Below are positions 52,445-61,249 of a stretch of 64,000 nt of DNA, piece by piece (the stretch's first letter is position 1; each line of letters starts with the position of its first letter). The notes beneath the pieces were generated by a model that saw only the letters and a list, made by a program, of their open reading frames with translations, was not told the DNA's origin and searched no databases. The stretch comes from Nitrospira sp. (GTDB taxonomy: Bacteria; Nitrospirota; Nitrospiria; Nitrospirales; Nitrospiraceae): positions 62,001 through 126,000 of the forward strand of contig SPAW01000024.1 of the NCBI GenBank assembly GCA_005239465.1, read 5' to 3'. A program made the position numbers and the translations under genes.

Positions 52445-52687
52445 TCACGATTGACCTGATGCACTAACCAGTTGCCGTTCCGCGTTCAACCAGTCCTCCA
52501 AGCCCCGGCCTTCCTGCCGGCCTCGTTTGTCATATAATTCGTAGGCTCGCCGCGCAATGCGGTCGTGAGCCCAAGCTCCCTTCGATGTCTGCTCAGCGGG
52601 ACCAGCCTTCTCACCGGTTGGACTGACCCTGGACGTGCCGGCCGACATGGTCGGCGTCGCTCGATTTAAAACCGTTTCCTTGCTCAT
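52445..52687 (-). CDS. DUF2934 protein
   Basis: An 80-residue protein. The C-terminal half, HDRIARRAYELYDKRGRQEG then LEDWLNAERQL, is the DUF2934 motif. The N-terminus is Ser/Thr-rich and probably disordered. The ATG at 52687 has an AGGAGGT site. The family is of unknown function and often lies beside Hsp20 and other stress genes, as here. Confidence 0.8.
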   Translation of the reverse strand: MSKETVLNRATPTMSAGTSRVSPTGEKAGPAEQTSKGAWAHDRIARRAYELYDKRGRQEGRGLEDWLNAERQLVSASGQS

Positions 52688-52761
52688 CGTATACCTCCTC
52701 ACGCTGCCGTGTTCATAAATGTGAATTGTATAGTGAGACGCCTCTCAACGATCGATTCCCG

Positions 52762-52989
52762 TCACTGAGTCTTTTTCCCCGTCGCGTCCGGCGGAGACTT
52801 GTGATACCACTGATCCGCCCACTTCATCAGCTCACTCTTTTTATCGCCATACCGTTCCTGGACTTTGCCGATAAACTTGTCGTAGTTCCCTCCGATCTCC
52901 TGCAAATCATTATCGGTAAACTTGCCCCACTGTTGTTTCAGTTCGCCTTTGAACTGCATCCATTTTCTTTTGAGTTGATCAACGTTCAT
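52762..52989 (-). CDS. CsbD-family stress protein
   Basis: A 75-residue hydrophilic protein with the CsbD pattern: LKRKWMQFKGELKQQWGKFT followed by NDLQEIGGNYDKFIGKVQER. CsbD proteins are induced by general stress; their mechanism is unknown. The ATG at 52989 follows AGGAGGAAG and is preferred over an upstream ATG. Confidence 0.87.
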   Translation of the reverse strand: MNVDQLKRKWMQFKGELKQQWGKFTDNDLQEIGGNYDKFIGKVQERYGDKKSELMKWADQWYHKSPPDATGKKTQ

Positions 52990-53038
52990 AAGATCTTCCT
53001 CCTGTCTAAAGTATCGATACCTCAGCATCACGTTGGCA

Positions 53039-53230
53039 TCAGGTTGTCACGTCGGGAAACCGTCGGACAAGCCGAGCGGTGCGCCCCGTGACCACATGGA
53101 TCGCGACCAGGGCAATCCCGATCAGGAACAGAATCCAGGAAACCTGGACCGCGACCGTAGACACCCCGGCGAGATTCAGGGCGCCGGCGATCAAGCCGAC
53201 TGCCAGGAACACTAGTGCATAGTAGAGCAT
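53039..53230 (-). CDS. DUF1328 (UPF0391) membrane protein
   Basis: A 63-residue protein with two membrane helices, YYALVFLAVGLIAGALNLAG and VQVSWILFLIGIALVAIHVV, and a short basic tail. The start MLYYALVF and the GALNLAG turn match DUF1328. Such small membrane proteins are common in stress-adaptation clusters. Confidence 0.83.
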   Translation of the reverse strand: MLYYALVFLAVGLIAGALNLAGVSTVAVQVSWILFLIGIALVAIHVVTGRTARLVRRFPDVTT

Positions 53231-54047
53231 GGCTCACTCTTCTCTATGGAATGTGGCGTTAGTCGAACAGTCCTCTGAAGCATGGCCGGCGTCCTGGCTG
53301 CCTCCATCAGCAGACCACGACACAAGGCATGCAGCCGTTCAGAGAAACTCTGGCGCAAAAACGGCGGAGACTGGGGAATCGGTCACGCTGGGAAGGATCA
53401 GGAAGCGCAAGAGATAGGACAGTCAGCGGAGCTTCACACCTGACAACATCAATCACCCTGGGCGCAATGAGTACAGGAGTCAAGCAATATAATGCGGGCC
53501 TGGATAGTTCAATGATACGGGCACGTTGCGACGCACGCTGGCATGGAGCAGCGAAGATCGCGGCGAAGAAGGTAGGAGAGAGTGGTCTGTTGATCTCCTG
53601 AGCTCGCGTAACGCGCGGCCTCAGAGGGATGGGATGGGCAGCCTGGTCATCCTCCTGCGCGCGGAACGCGCACTCCTCCAGCAGTATTCGTCGATCGTGA
53701 AGCGTCTCTTCTTGCTTGCGAGATACGAACGACGAGCGACGAAACACGATCCCAGCGACGCGCGCAGTGGGAGAGCAATCGGACCACTCTTCGAAAGAAA
53801 AAAACAAGCGAGCTCGGAGGGACCATTTGATGCAACGAAGAAATGGTGGCTGGCACCGCTCTTTTCTCCCTACCTACCCTCCTGCTGGAGAGCAGCGCAA
53901 GCGGGTCAGAAAAGGCTGCCGACAGGGTTTCAGATAGCCAGCGCACTTCTGTATGGTGCCGCTTTCGCCCTTCTTGTGACTTCCCCACCAAATAGCCTAG
54001 AATTGCCTCAGCGTCTCACCTACTCCACTCCCACCCAGGAGGTCGCT
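53231..54047. other. 800-bp region without a credible gene; promoter near its right end
   Basis: Open frames here have poor composition and no family resemblance. The segment 53688-53762 contains GTGAAGCGT, GAGATACGAACGACG and CGACGAAACACG, a copy of the repeat seen near 18307 and 20503. TTGTGA (53974-53979), 18 bases, then TAGAAT (53998-54003) could be the promoter of the GYD gene at 54048. Confidence 0.45.
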
Positions 54048-54356
54048 ATGCAAACCTACGTCAGTCTCGTGAAGTTCACGCAGCACGGGCTTCAAACCAT
54101 GAAAGAGCAAGGCATGCAACGGGCCGAGATGGTCAAGAAGAATGCCCAGGCGCTCGGTGGCAACCTCATTCAAGCCTACTATTGCTTAGGCCAGTACGAC
54201 GTTATCGCCGTCTGGGAATTTCCGGACAACAAGACGGCCATGAAAGCCGCGGTCATGAACGCATCGATGGGACACATCGAGATCACGACCCTGCCCGCCA
54301 TCGGCCGGGATGAGTGGAAGACCTTGCTCCAAGAAACGCTCGGGAAGAAAAAGTGA
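54048..54356 (+). CDS. GYD-domain protein
   Basis: A 102-residue protein of the GYD family (alpha/beta ferredoxin-like fold): YVSLVKFTQHGLQTMKEQGM, AQALGGNLIQAYYCLGQYDV, then IAVWEFPDNKTAMKAAVMNA. The family is of unknown function, possibly a dimeric sensor or enzyme. The ATG at 54048 has a perfect AGGAGG site. A longer frame upstream is not coding-like. The methyltransferase gene follows after two bases. Confidence 0.87.
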   Translation: MQTYVSLVKFTQHGLQTMKEQGMQRAEMVKKNAQALGGNLIQAYYCLGQYDVIAVWEFPDNKTAMKAAVMNASMGHIEITTLPAIGRDEWKTLLQETLGKKK

Positions 54357-54358
54357 TT

Positions 54359-55060
54359 ATGGTTCCAGTCCCAATGATATCGAATACCAGACACTTGACG
54401 GCGGCGGGCCTCGCCGCCGCCGTCAGCCTTGGTTTGCTCTTCGTCACACCGGCCGTGGCGCAGCATGGCCACCAGCAAGGCCATAGTCCGAATGTGATGG
54501 AGTATCTCGATCGGCTCGACCGGCCCGAGCGCGACCAGGAGCAGAAGCCGGCGCAGGTTGTCGAAACGTTAGGATTGAAGCCCGGCATGAGTGTCGCGGA
54601 CCTGGGAGCAGGATCGGGCTATTTCACCCGCCGCTTTGTGGAAGCCGTGACCGAAACCGGGATGGTCTACGCCATCGACGTCGAACCGGAAGCCTTGAAG
54701 TATGTCGAAGAGAGTCTTGTCCACATGCACCGGCCCTACACCGCCGAGTTCATCCACGCGCGACCAGGCAATCCCAAATTGCCGGTCGAGTCCGTCGATC
54801 TCATCTTCATCTGCAACACCTACCATCATCTCGAAGATCGCTCGACCTACTTCCGCAACGTCAAGTCTGCGCTCAAGCCCGGCGGCCGTATCGCCATCGT
54901 CGATTACTACCACGACGCCCGTTCCGGTGAACTCGGCTTTCCGAAGAAGCATCTCGTTCCGCGTGACACCGTCGTGGAGGAACTCACGGCAGCAGGCTAC
55001 AAGCTCGTCAAAGAACAGACCTTCCTGCCGAAGCAGTATTTCCTGGAATTCGTGCCATAA
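54359..55060 (+). CDS. exported SAM-dependent methyltransferase
   Basis: A 233-residue protein: a signal peptide (HLTAAGLAAAVSLGLLFVTP, cleavage after VAQ), then a class I methyltransferase domain. VADLGAGSGYFTRRFVEA is the SAM loop, VYAIDVEPEAL motif II, DLIFICNTYHHLED motif IV and SALKPGGRIAIVDYY motif V. Methyltransferases with export signals are unusual because SAM is cytoplasmic, but this subfamily is recurrent. It starts two bases after the GYD gene and is surely co-transcribed. Confidence 0.82.
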   Translation: MVPVPMISNTRHLTAAGLAAAVSLGLLFVTPAVAQHGHQQGHSPNVMEYLDRLDRPERDQEQKPAQVVETLGLKPGMSVADLGAGSGYFTRRFVEAVTETGMVYAIDVEPEALKYVEESLVHMHRPYTAEFIHARPGNPKLPVESVDLIFICNTYHHLEDRSTYFRNVKSALKPGGRIAIVDYYHDARSGELGFPKKHLVPRDTVVEELTAAGYKLVKEQTFLPKQYFLEFVP

Positions 55061-55108
55061 GAGCGTGGCCAACCAGCGTGCTGCAGCTCGTGGCAGGTTG
55101 AGCCGTTG

Positions 55109-56080
55109 TTACCAGGCGTATGCTTCCGGTGCTGCGCCGCCCTGACCGGGGAAGATGTCGTCGAGCCGTTTCAAGGTCTCCTGGCTCAACGAAAGACTCA
55201 GCGCGCGCATCGATCCGTTCAAGTGATCCATCGTGCGCGGTCCGATAATCGGCGACGTGACGGCTTTTTGATGCAGCAGCCAGGCGAGCGCGACATCGGC
55301 CTGGCGCTCGCCGAGTTGCGTGCACAGCGCGGCATAGGCTTCCAACCGGGGACGATACTTCTCGATGTCTTTCTTCAGGTCCTCATTTGCGCGACGGCCG
55401 ACCTTCGCCGGTTCCAAGGCCCCGGCCAACAGCCCGCGTGCGAGCGGACTCCAGGGGATCAAACCGATGCCATAGGCTCCACAGGCCGGGATCACTTCCA
55501 GTTCAATCATGCGCTCATTCAGATTGTAGAGACTTTGCTCTGACACGAGTCCGAGGAAGTGGCGGCTGCGCGCGAGCTCCTGCGCCTGGGCGAGGTGCCA
55601 GCCGGCGAAATTGCTGCTGCCCGCATAGAGCACTTTGCCGTCCCCGACCAACTGCTCCATCGCCTGCCAGATTTCCTCCCACGGCGTCTCCCGATCGACG
55701 TGATGCATCTGATAGAGGTCGATACAGTCCGTCTGCAGGCGCCGGAGGCTCGCTTCGCAGGCTCGCTTGATGTGCAAGGCCGACAAACGCGACTGATTCG
55801 GCCACTCGCTCATGCGGCCGAAGACTTTCGTCGCCAGGACCACTTTCTCTCGCCGCCCGCCGCCCTGCGCGAACCAGCGGCCCACGATCTGCTCCGTCCA
55901 TCCCTCTCCGACCTTCCAGCCATAGACGTTCGCCGTGTCGAAGAAGTTGATCCCCAACTCCAGCGCCCGATCCATGATGGCGAAACTGTCCGCCTCGCTC
56001 GTCTCAGGCCCGAAATTCATCGTCCCGAGACAAAGCCGGCTGACCTTTACTCCCGAGCGACCGAGATGGACGTAGTGCAT
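55109..56080 (-). CDS. aldo/keto reductase
   Basis: A 323-residue NADPH-dependent reductase. The (beta/alpha)8 AKR motifs are present: LCLGTMNFG, GINFFDTANVYG with catalytic Asp and Tyr, KVVLATKVFG with Lys, DLYQMHHVD with His, and GLIPWSPLARGLLAG. The C-terminal KAVTSPIIGPRTMDHLNGSM is typical. The carbonyl substrate is unknown. The last residues PEAYAW close the protein normally. Confidence 0.92.
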   Translation of the reverse strand: MHYVHLGRSGVKVSRLCLGTMNFGPETSEADSFAIMDRALELGINFFDTANVYGWKVGEGWTEQIVGRWFAQGGGRREKVVLATKVFGRMSEWPNQSRLSALHIKRACEASLRRLQTDCIDLYQMHHVDRETPWEEIWQAMEQLVGDGKVLYAGSSNFAGWHLAQAQELARSRHFLGLVSEQSLYNLNERMIELEVIPACGAYGIGLIPWSPLARGLLAGALEPAKVGRRANEDLKKDIEKYRPRLEAYAALCTQLGERQADVALAWLLHQKAVTSPIIGPRTMDHLNGSMRALSLSLSQETLKRLDDIFPGQGGAAPEAYAW

Positions 56081-56146
56081 GGGGAAGATGCCTTGCTCCC
56101 ATGTGTGGAGACGATATTCTACACAGATTGGAGGGACGGAGGATAC

Positions 56147-56262
56147 TCAGGACTCTTCGTCTTCGACGTCCTCGATCAACTGCTTCAGTGCCGAGACGAT
56201 CGGCGCCTGCTCGGTCAGTCGGCATACCGACACCAACAGGCCACCTTGCGGCGCGATTACTT
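56147..56262 (-). pseudogene. second member of the 51-residue small protein family, lacking a start
   Basis: The frame RVEVIAPQGGLLVSVCRLTE, then IVSALKQLIEDVEDEES, matches the small protein at 48572-48727. The open frame extends back into the 3' end of the XRE-regulator gene but contains no ATG, GTG or TTG before the conserved part. It may be a decayed copy or the detached end of a formerly longer regulator. Confidence 0.5.
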
Positions 56263-56628
56263 CGACTCGCGCAAGGGGAGGAGACGGCGCACGAGGGATC
56301 CCGCTTTGTTCTTCTCATACCGTGCCACAAATATCTCGCCCGTGGTGCGAGCATGGTCTTCCGCTGCTGCTCGTGTCGGAAAGCGACTCTCCCCCACCTG
56401 CCATAACACGCTGGGATTCGCGCTCTCGCCCAGCAACTCCGTCACCGAGACCCGCAACGCCTTCGCCAATCGCACCAACGTGCTCAGCGACGGATCGTGC
56501 TCCCCCAGCTCCAGCCGAGCCACATAGAGGCGCGCCAGACCCGCCCTCACGGCGAGCTGCTCCTGAGAAAACCCTCGGTCGGCTCGAAGTCGCTGGAGCT
56601 GGGTGCCGAATCGCTGAATAGCCCGCAT
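56257..56628 (-). CDS. XRE-family helix-turn-helix regulator
   Basis: A 123-residue DNA-binding protein. The Cro/C1-type HTH covers residues 8-63 (LQRLRADRGFSQEQLAVRAG and LSTLVRLAKALRVSVTELLG). A C-terminal tail (SRFPTRAAAEDHARTTGEIF, VARYEKNK) of about 50 residues follows. Its target is unknown. The 3' end overlaps the open frame of the small-protein remnant. Confidence 0.85.
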   Translation of the reverse strand: MRAIQRFGTQLQRLRADRGFSQEQLAVRAGLARLYVARLELGEHDPSLSTLVRLAKALRVSVTELLGESANPSVLWQVGESRFPTRAAAEDHARTTGEIFVARYEKNKAGSLVRRLLPLRESK

Positions 56629-56728
56629 GGGGTACCTCGGGGAGGAGAGCGGCGGGAAGAGAGTTATTCGACTCCTTCAATGGCGGATCAAAAAGGTTCC
56701 CGACGCCGGTTTCCGATCTGACCGGTGC

Positions 56729-57052
56729 TCAACCCTGGAGGTCCTGTTTCAAACGGTTGAGGAGTTGGTCCAATCGTTCCTGGTGAGGCGGAGCCACGGT
56801 GATGAAGCCCACGCCGACCTCGCGTCCGCGGTTCCAACGCACCGCCGCTCGCTCGATAAGAATCGGTGACACCTCATTGGGCACGTCAAGGCGCAGTGAG
56901 ACGTGCATGCCTGAGTAGACCTGACTGTCGGTCTCGACGCGGCAGCCACCCTTGGACAGGTTCACGATCGTACCGACCCATTCAACGCGATTCTGACCGG
57001 AGAGCACACTGTGAGAATGCACAGTAAAGCGCTGTTGGCGGCGGAGGTCCAT
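56729..57052 (-). CDS. PilZ-domain protein
   Basis: A 107-residue single PilZ domain. The c-di-GMP binding residues are present: RRQQRF near the N-terminus (RxxxR) and NLSKGGCRVE (N-x-S-x-x-G). It likely binds cyclic di-GMP and acts on motility or surface functions. The ATG at 57052 has a GAGG site. Upstream codons to 57121 are not needed. Confidence 0.85.
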   Translation of the reverse strand: MDLRRQQRFTVHSHSVLSGQNRVEWVGTIVNLSKGGCRVETDSQVYSGMHVSLRLDVPNEVSPILIERAAVRWNRGREVGVGFITVAPPHQERLDQLLNRLKQDLQG

Positions 57053-57141
57053 GATATAACCTCGCAGGAACGTTGGAAGCGGGACTGCCAGTGCGGGCCA
57101 GCTTACTCTCTCATGGAGCACGGCGCAAGCTGACGTATTGC

Positions 57142-58680
57142 GCCATCTAAAATCTTACCCAGGGACAAGTCGTTGCGCCATTTGCAAATCTTACCCTCCG
57201 ACCCCACGTGGTGTGGGGTAGAAGGAGGGGGAGGATGGAGGCACGATGCATGGCGCGACGGTCGAAGCACGAGTATCTGCGGGTGATGTGGCAGCGGTAC
57301 CAGCGGGCGGGACGGAGAGAGCGATCGGCACTCTTGGACGAAGTGACGCGGGTGTGTCGCTATCATCGCAAGTATGCGATTGGGTTGCTGAGCAGGGCAG
57401 CCCCGGCCCGGCCACCGGTCCGCCGGGTGGCCCGGCGGCGGCCCACCTATTCGGCGGAGGTGATTCGGTTCCTCGCCCAGATCTGGGAGGCCTCGGGGTA
57501 TCTGTGCGGCCAGCGGCTCAAGGCCGCCTTGCCACACTGGCTGCCCTGGGGACGGAAACGCATGGGCCTGACGCCCTCGATCGAGCAGCAGCTCCTGCGG
57601 ATCAGTCCTCGGCAGATCGATCGGCGCCTGCGTGAACGGAAGCGGCGGCTCAAGCGGCGGCTCTACGGCACCACGCGGCCCGGCTCGCTCTTGAAGCACA
57701 TGATTCCGATCAAAACGGATCATTGGGATGTCACGAAGTCGGGCTATCTGGAGATCGATCTGGCCTCGCACTCGGGCGCCTCGGCGGCTGGCGAGTTCCT
57801 GCAGACGTTGGACTGCGTGGACATTCACACCACCTGGGTGGAGCGCCAGGCGGTCATGGGCAAGGGCTGCCACGGGGTCGTGCAGGCCATGACCACCCCC
57901 TTGAGCAGCAGCTGCCATTCCCGCTGCGCGGGATTGACTCCGATAACGGCAGTGAGTTCATCAACGCGCATCTGTGGACGTTCTGTCAGCAGTGCCCGGC
58001 CGGTTCGGCCGTGCAGTTCACCCGGTCGCGGCCCTCTAAGAAGGATGACAATGCCCATGTGGAGCAGAAGAACTGGACCCATGTCCGCAAGCTGGTGGGC
58101 TGGGAGCGCTACGACACCCCAGCGGCCCTGGAGGCCCTCAACGCGCTGTATGCGGACCTGCGGCTCTTCCAGAATTTGTTTCAACCCTCCATGAAATTGG
58201 TGCGCAAGGTGCGAGTGGGCTCGCGGCTGATCCGCCGCTATGGCACCCCGCAGACGCCCTTTGAGCGGGTGCGGGCCTGCCCGGACGCGGATTCCCAGAA
58301 AGTGGCGGCCCTGGCGCGCCTCCTCGCGACGACGGACCCGTTCGTGCTCTCCCAGCGGATCGACCAGCATCTGGAACAGCTCTGGGCGCTCGCCACGCGG
58401 GCTCCCCGTACGCCGCGCGAGGCGGCCCCTCGGTCACCGCAGCCGCGAGCGAGCACCCCGTGGCGCGGGTGGACCTTCAGCCCGAGGGCCCCGCGCCCCT
58501 CATCAGCCTCGGCGGGGCCCACGGTCAAAAAACCGGCGCGCACTGTTGGCTCAGGAGCGACGATCTCCAGGCCGGCCAAGGGAGAGGCCAGGGAAAAAAC
58601 GGCAGCCCGAGGCGCTGGAGTCTCCGGTAAGATTTTCAGATGACGCAACGACTCCGGCTTCGGTAAAAATTTCAGATGGC
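57142..58680 (+). mobile_element. insertion sequence of the ISNCY/IS1202-like type
   Basis: The element is bounded by imperfect inverted ends: an outer pair, 57142-57160 and 58662-58680 (GCCATCTAAAATCTTACCC against GGTAAAAATTTCAGATGGC), and an inner pair, 57169-57195 and 58626-58652, in which GTCGTTGCG and AATCTTACC are shared. It carries one transposase with a frameshift. The element lies between the PilZ and CYTH-CHAD genes. No target-site duplication is obvious. Confidence 0.75.
57208..58643 (+). pseudogene. integrase-type transposase, frameshifted
   Basis: The first frame (from 57208) has an HTH-rich start (YHRKYAIGLLSRA), then EIDLASHSG with the first catalytic Asp and ERQAVMGKGCHGVVQAM. 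At the C5 run near 57896-57900 the match moves to the -1 frame: LEQQLPFPLRGIDSDNGSEF with the second Asp and HVEQKNWTHVRKLVGW with the catalytic Glu, continuing to 58643. So the DDE triad is complete only if the frameshift is bypassed, either by -1 slippage on the C-run or not at all. The last 60 residues are low-complexity and run into the inverted end. Confidence 0.75.
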
Positions 58681-58790
58681 TTGACAGGGCTGATCATGCT
58701 GTATCTCCTTCGTGACCGTTGGTCTCTTGCAACGGGTCTCCTACATCTGTGACAGTGGATGAAACGACCTCACCGGCCATGGAGATTGCG

Positions 58791-60287
58791 ATGGCTCATT
58801 CCGCCAACCTGGCTGTGACGCAGCCGCAGGCAGCGCCTCTCACCGTGGCTGTACAGTCGACGGTCGAGCGCGAAATCAAACTGGCGGTCGATGATCAGTT
58901 CCGCCTGCCCGATCTCCCCGGTACCCCGCTACCACGACGACTGCTGACCTCGACCTACTACGATACCTCCAGCCACCGCTTGGCTCACGCGGGGATCACG
59001 CTCCGCTACCGAGACGAGCGCGGGACACAGGCATGGCAACTCAAACTCCCGCTGATGAACGACCGGCAGGAACTCGAGATCGTCGATCACCATCCTGTGC
59101 CACCGGCTACATTCCGCGATCTGCTCCTTCTGCATATAGGGCAGCGACGGCTCATACCCGTCGCGACCCTGCGAACCTGGCGGACGGGCGTGCGGGTGCA
59201 CAGAGACAACGTCCCGTTTGCAGACGTCACGCTCGACCGCGTGGCCGTCGTGAAGCACGGAGCCGTGATTCAGCGCTTTCGAGAACTGGAAATCGAACAG
59301 GTCAATGGGGAGAACTTCACGCTGCGGGACATCGAGCGGGAGCTCCGTCGAGCGGGAGCCAAAGAGCATGACGGACGTCCCAAGCTGTTTCGCGCGCTCG
59401 CCCTGCCCGTGCCGGGTGCGGATGGCCCGCCCGGACCGGATGCGCCGGTCGTGGAGCACCTGACCTGGGCCCTCACGCGGCATGTCCGGTGGCTGCTGGC
59501 GCATGACCCCGGCACCAGGCTCGGACGAGAACCGGAAAGCCTGCACCAAATGCGCGTCGCCACGAGACAACTACGCGCCGTCCTGCACGCAACCAAACCC
59601 CTGCTCGTACCTGAATGGGTGGACTCGCTGCAGGAGGAGTTGACCTGGCTCAGCCGAGTGCTGGGACCAACGCGCGATCTCGACGTGCAACTCGCCTATT
59701 TCCGGAACGAAGCGACCAAGCTGGATGTCCGAGATCGTCAGCCGCTGGTCCGATTCGTCGCGCAGCTGCAATCCCAGCGGGAGCACGTCCAGGAGCGGCT
59801 GCGGAGTGAGTTGAAGCACCCCCGCTACCTCGCCCTTATCAGACGTCTGCGAGCGGCGGCGCAGGAACCGGCCGTCGTCGAATCCACCGTCACGTTGCGC
59901 GACCTCGCTACACGAGAATTCAAGAAGCTGTGCAAGGCGATCCGCCGGATGGGTGCGTCACCCAGCAATGCCACGGTGCACGAGATCAGGATCAAAACCA
60001 AACAGGCCCGCTACACTGCGGAACTCGCGGAACCGACGGTCGGCAAACCGGCCACGCGCTTCATCAAACAAGCGCGTGTCGTGCAGGACGTGCTCGGCAT
60101 GCACCAAGACGCCATTCAGGCCGAAGCGCACGTCCGGGCGTTCCTCTCACATTCGACGAGCGTGCGGGCGGGTTTCGTCGCCGGGCGCATGGTCGAACGC
60201 CAGCGGGAACGGCGCGCGCAGGCGAGAAAGAAAATGCGGAAGCTATGGAAAAGACTGTTGAAGCGAGGCACACAAGCGTGGGGATAG
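58791..60287 (+). CDS. CYTH-CHAD domain protein
   Basis: A 498-residue protein. The N-terminal CYTH domain starts with VEREIKLAV (the ExExK motif) and continues LTSTYYDTSSHRLAHAGITL and WQLKLPL, as in triphosphate-tunnel enzymes. The C-terminal CHAD domain (from about 245) has His-rich helices (ESLHQMRVATRQLRAVLHAT, VHEIRIKTKQARYTAELAE) that bind polyphosphate. Such fusions are linked to polyphosphate metabolism. The ATG at 58791 has a GGAG site; the sequence between the insertion sequence and this start is short. Confidence 0.9.
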   Translation: MAHSANLAVTQPQAAPLTVAVQSTVEREIKLAVDDQFRLPDLPGTPLPRRLLTSTYYDTSSHRLAHAGITLRYRDERGTQAWQLKLPLMNDRQELEIVDHHPVPPATFRDLLLLHIGQRRLIPVATLRTWRTGVRVHRDNVPFADVTLDRVAVVKHGAVIQRFRELEIEQVNGENFTLRDIERELRRAGAKEHDGRPKLFRALALPVPGADGPPGPDAPVVEHLTWALTRHVRWLLAHDPGTRLGREPESLHQMRVATRQLRAVLHATKPLLVPEWVDSLQEELTWLSRVLGPTRDLDVQLAYFRNEATKLDVRDRQPLVRFVAQLQSQREHVQERLRSELKHPRYLALIRRLRAAAQEPAVVESTVTLRDLATREFKKLCKAIRRMGASPSNATVHEIRIKTKQARYTAELAEPTVGKPATRFIKQARVVQDVLGMHQDAIQAEAHVRAFLSHSTSVRAGFVAGRMVERQRERRAQARKKMRKLWKRLLKRGTQAWG

Positions 60288-60338
60288 AAAAAAACGCAGC
60301 CGTCCACGACGTGCCTCACACATGCGAGATGAGAAGAG

Positions 60339-60752
60339 TTAATACCCCCGCCCGGTGCTGCCGCCGCGGCCCATCCGATCGAGCGGGAGCGCCTCGTACC
60401 GTTGCTTCAGGTCCGGATGCTCGTTGAGATAGCGCTTCACCGCCGCGTCATCGGCAAACACCTCGGGACTGCGCGTACGATACTGCTCCACCGTCAGATC
60501 ATACTTGGCCAAGAGCTGGCCGAGTTTCGCATTGATGTCCGCGCCCATCTCCTTCATCTGCTCAGACGACGGCCGCTGCCCTTCTCCAAAGCGTTCTCCG
60601 CCTTTGAAGTAGTTCATCATCATCTCCCCGATCTCGATGCGGGCGTTCACGAACTTTTCCACCTCAGCCGGTTCCGCCGCAAGCGCGGCCCCCGCGAACA
60701 ACACAACGCCCAACGAAATGCCGATGATGCGACGCGCCAGATTCATGGTCAT
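60339..60752 (-). CDS. secreted hypothetical protein
   Basis: A 137-residue protein with a signal peptide (IIGISLGVVLFAGAALA, cleaved before AEP). The mature part is helical (EVEKFVNARIEIGEMMMNYF, KEMGADINAKLGQLLAKYDL) and ends Gly/Arg-rich (RMGRGGSTGRGY). It resembles DUF4168-type periplasmic proteins only loosely. A GAGGGAAG site precedes the ATG. Confidence 0.65.
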   Translation of the reverse strand: MTMNLARRIIGISLGVVLFAGAALAAEPAEVEKFVNARIEIGEMMMNYFKGGERFGEGQRPSSEQMKEMGADINAKLGQLLAKYDLTVEQYRTRSPEVFADDAAVKRYLNEHPDLKQRYEALPLDRMGRGGSTGRGY

Positions 60753-60864
60753 GCTTCCCTCTCAACAGTCTGGATAAGACAGGCGGTCTATCGAAGACCC
60801 TCGATCATAACATCTAGGACGGACAACTTGCAGTTCCGGTACAAGGAGCGGTCCAGCGACTGGA

Positions 60865-61249
60865 TCAGCGTCCTTCGATCCGCAGGCCGCGGCCGTAGGG
60901 ATTCGTGGGGCTGCTGGGGCTGTAGGGATTCCCGGCACCGAATGGATTATTGAGCGAGTCCGGCGAGAACGGATTGCCGAAACTGGTCTATCTCGTTGAT
61001 CCGGTTTATCTGGTCTGTCTTGTTCGCCGGACCGGCAGACTAACCAGAAGAACCAAAGAGACCAGAGAGACCAGAGAGACGAGTAAGGAGTCTCGGCGCA
61101 TCCGTCGCAAATGGATTCGTCGCCGATTAGTTACTGAACGGACTGCCGTAGGGACTGAAGGGATTGTTCAGGCCGTCGGGCTTGAAGGGGCTTCCAGCTC
61201 CGAACGGATTGGATGTTGAACCAAGCCGAACGGACGGCGCTGAATCCGG
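60865..61249 (-). pseudogene. secreted NPF/NPY-repeat protein, broken by nonsense and a palindromic insertion
   Basis: Read leftward from just after the response-regulator stop, the frame gives STSNPFGAGSPFKPDGLNNP, FSPYGSPFSN, a TAA at 61131-61133, then SATNPFATDAPRL. A palindromic insertion (60983-61084) follows, and the end of the protein resumes as GNPFSPDSLNNPFGAGNPYS ... TNPYGRGLRIEGR with a TGA at 60865. I recall intact proteins with this NP[FY]-rich pattern in other bacteria. Here the start and the middle are lost. Confidence 0.7.
60983..61084. repeat. palindromic GGTCT/GGTTT repeat inserted in a gene
   Basis: CTGGTCTATCTCGTTGATCC and GGTTTATCTGGTCTGTCTTG on the left face the complementary run ACCAGAAGAACCAAAGAGAC and CAGAGAGACGAG on the right, around GTTCGCCGGACCGGCAGACT. 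The imperfect stem spans about 100 bp and interrupts the secreted-protein remnant. Confidence 0.65.

Noticed and set aside
53526-54047. Long N-terminal extension of the GYD gene
   Set aside because: The extension is non-coding in character, contains a repeat, and a perfect AGGAGG site marks the ATG at 54048.
57723-58643. Separate gene downstream within the insertion sequence
   Set aside because: It is the second half of the transposase after a frameshift; its upstream part in this frame is shadow sequence.
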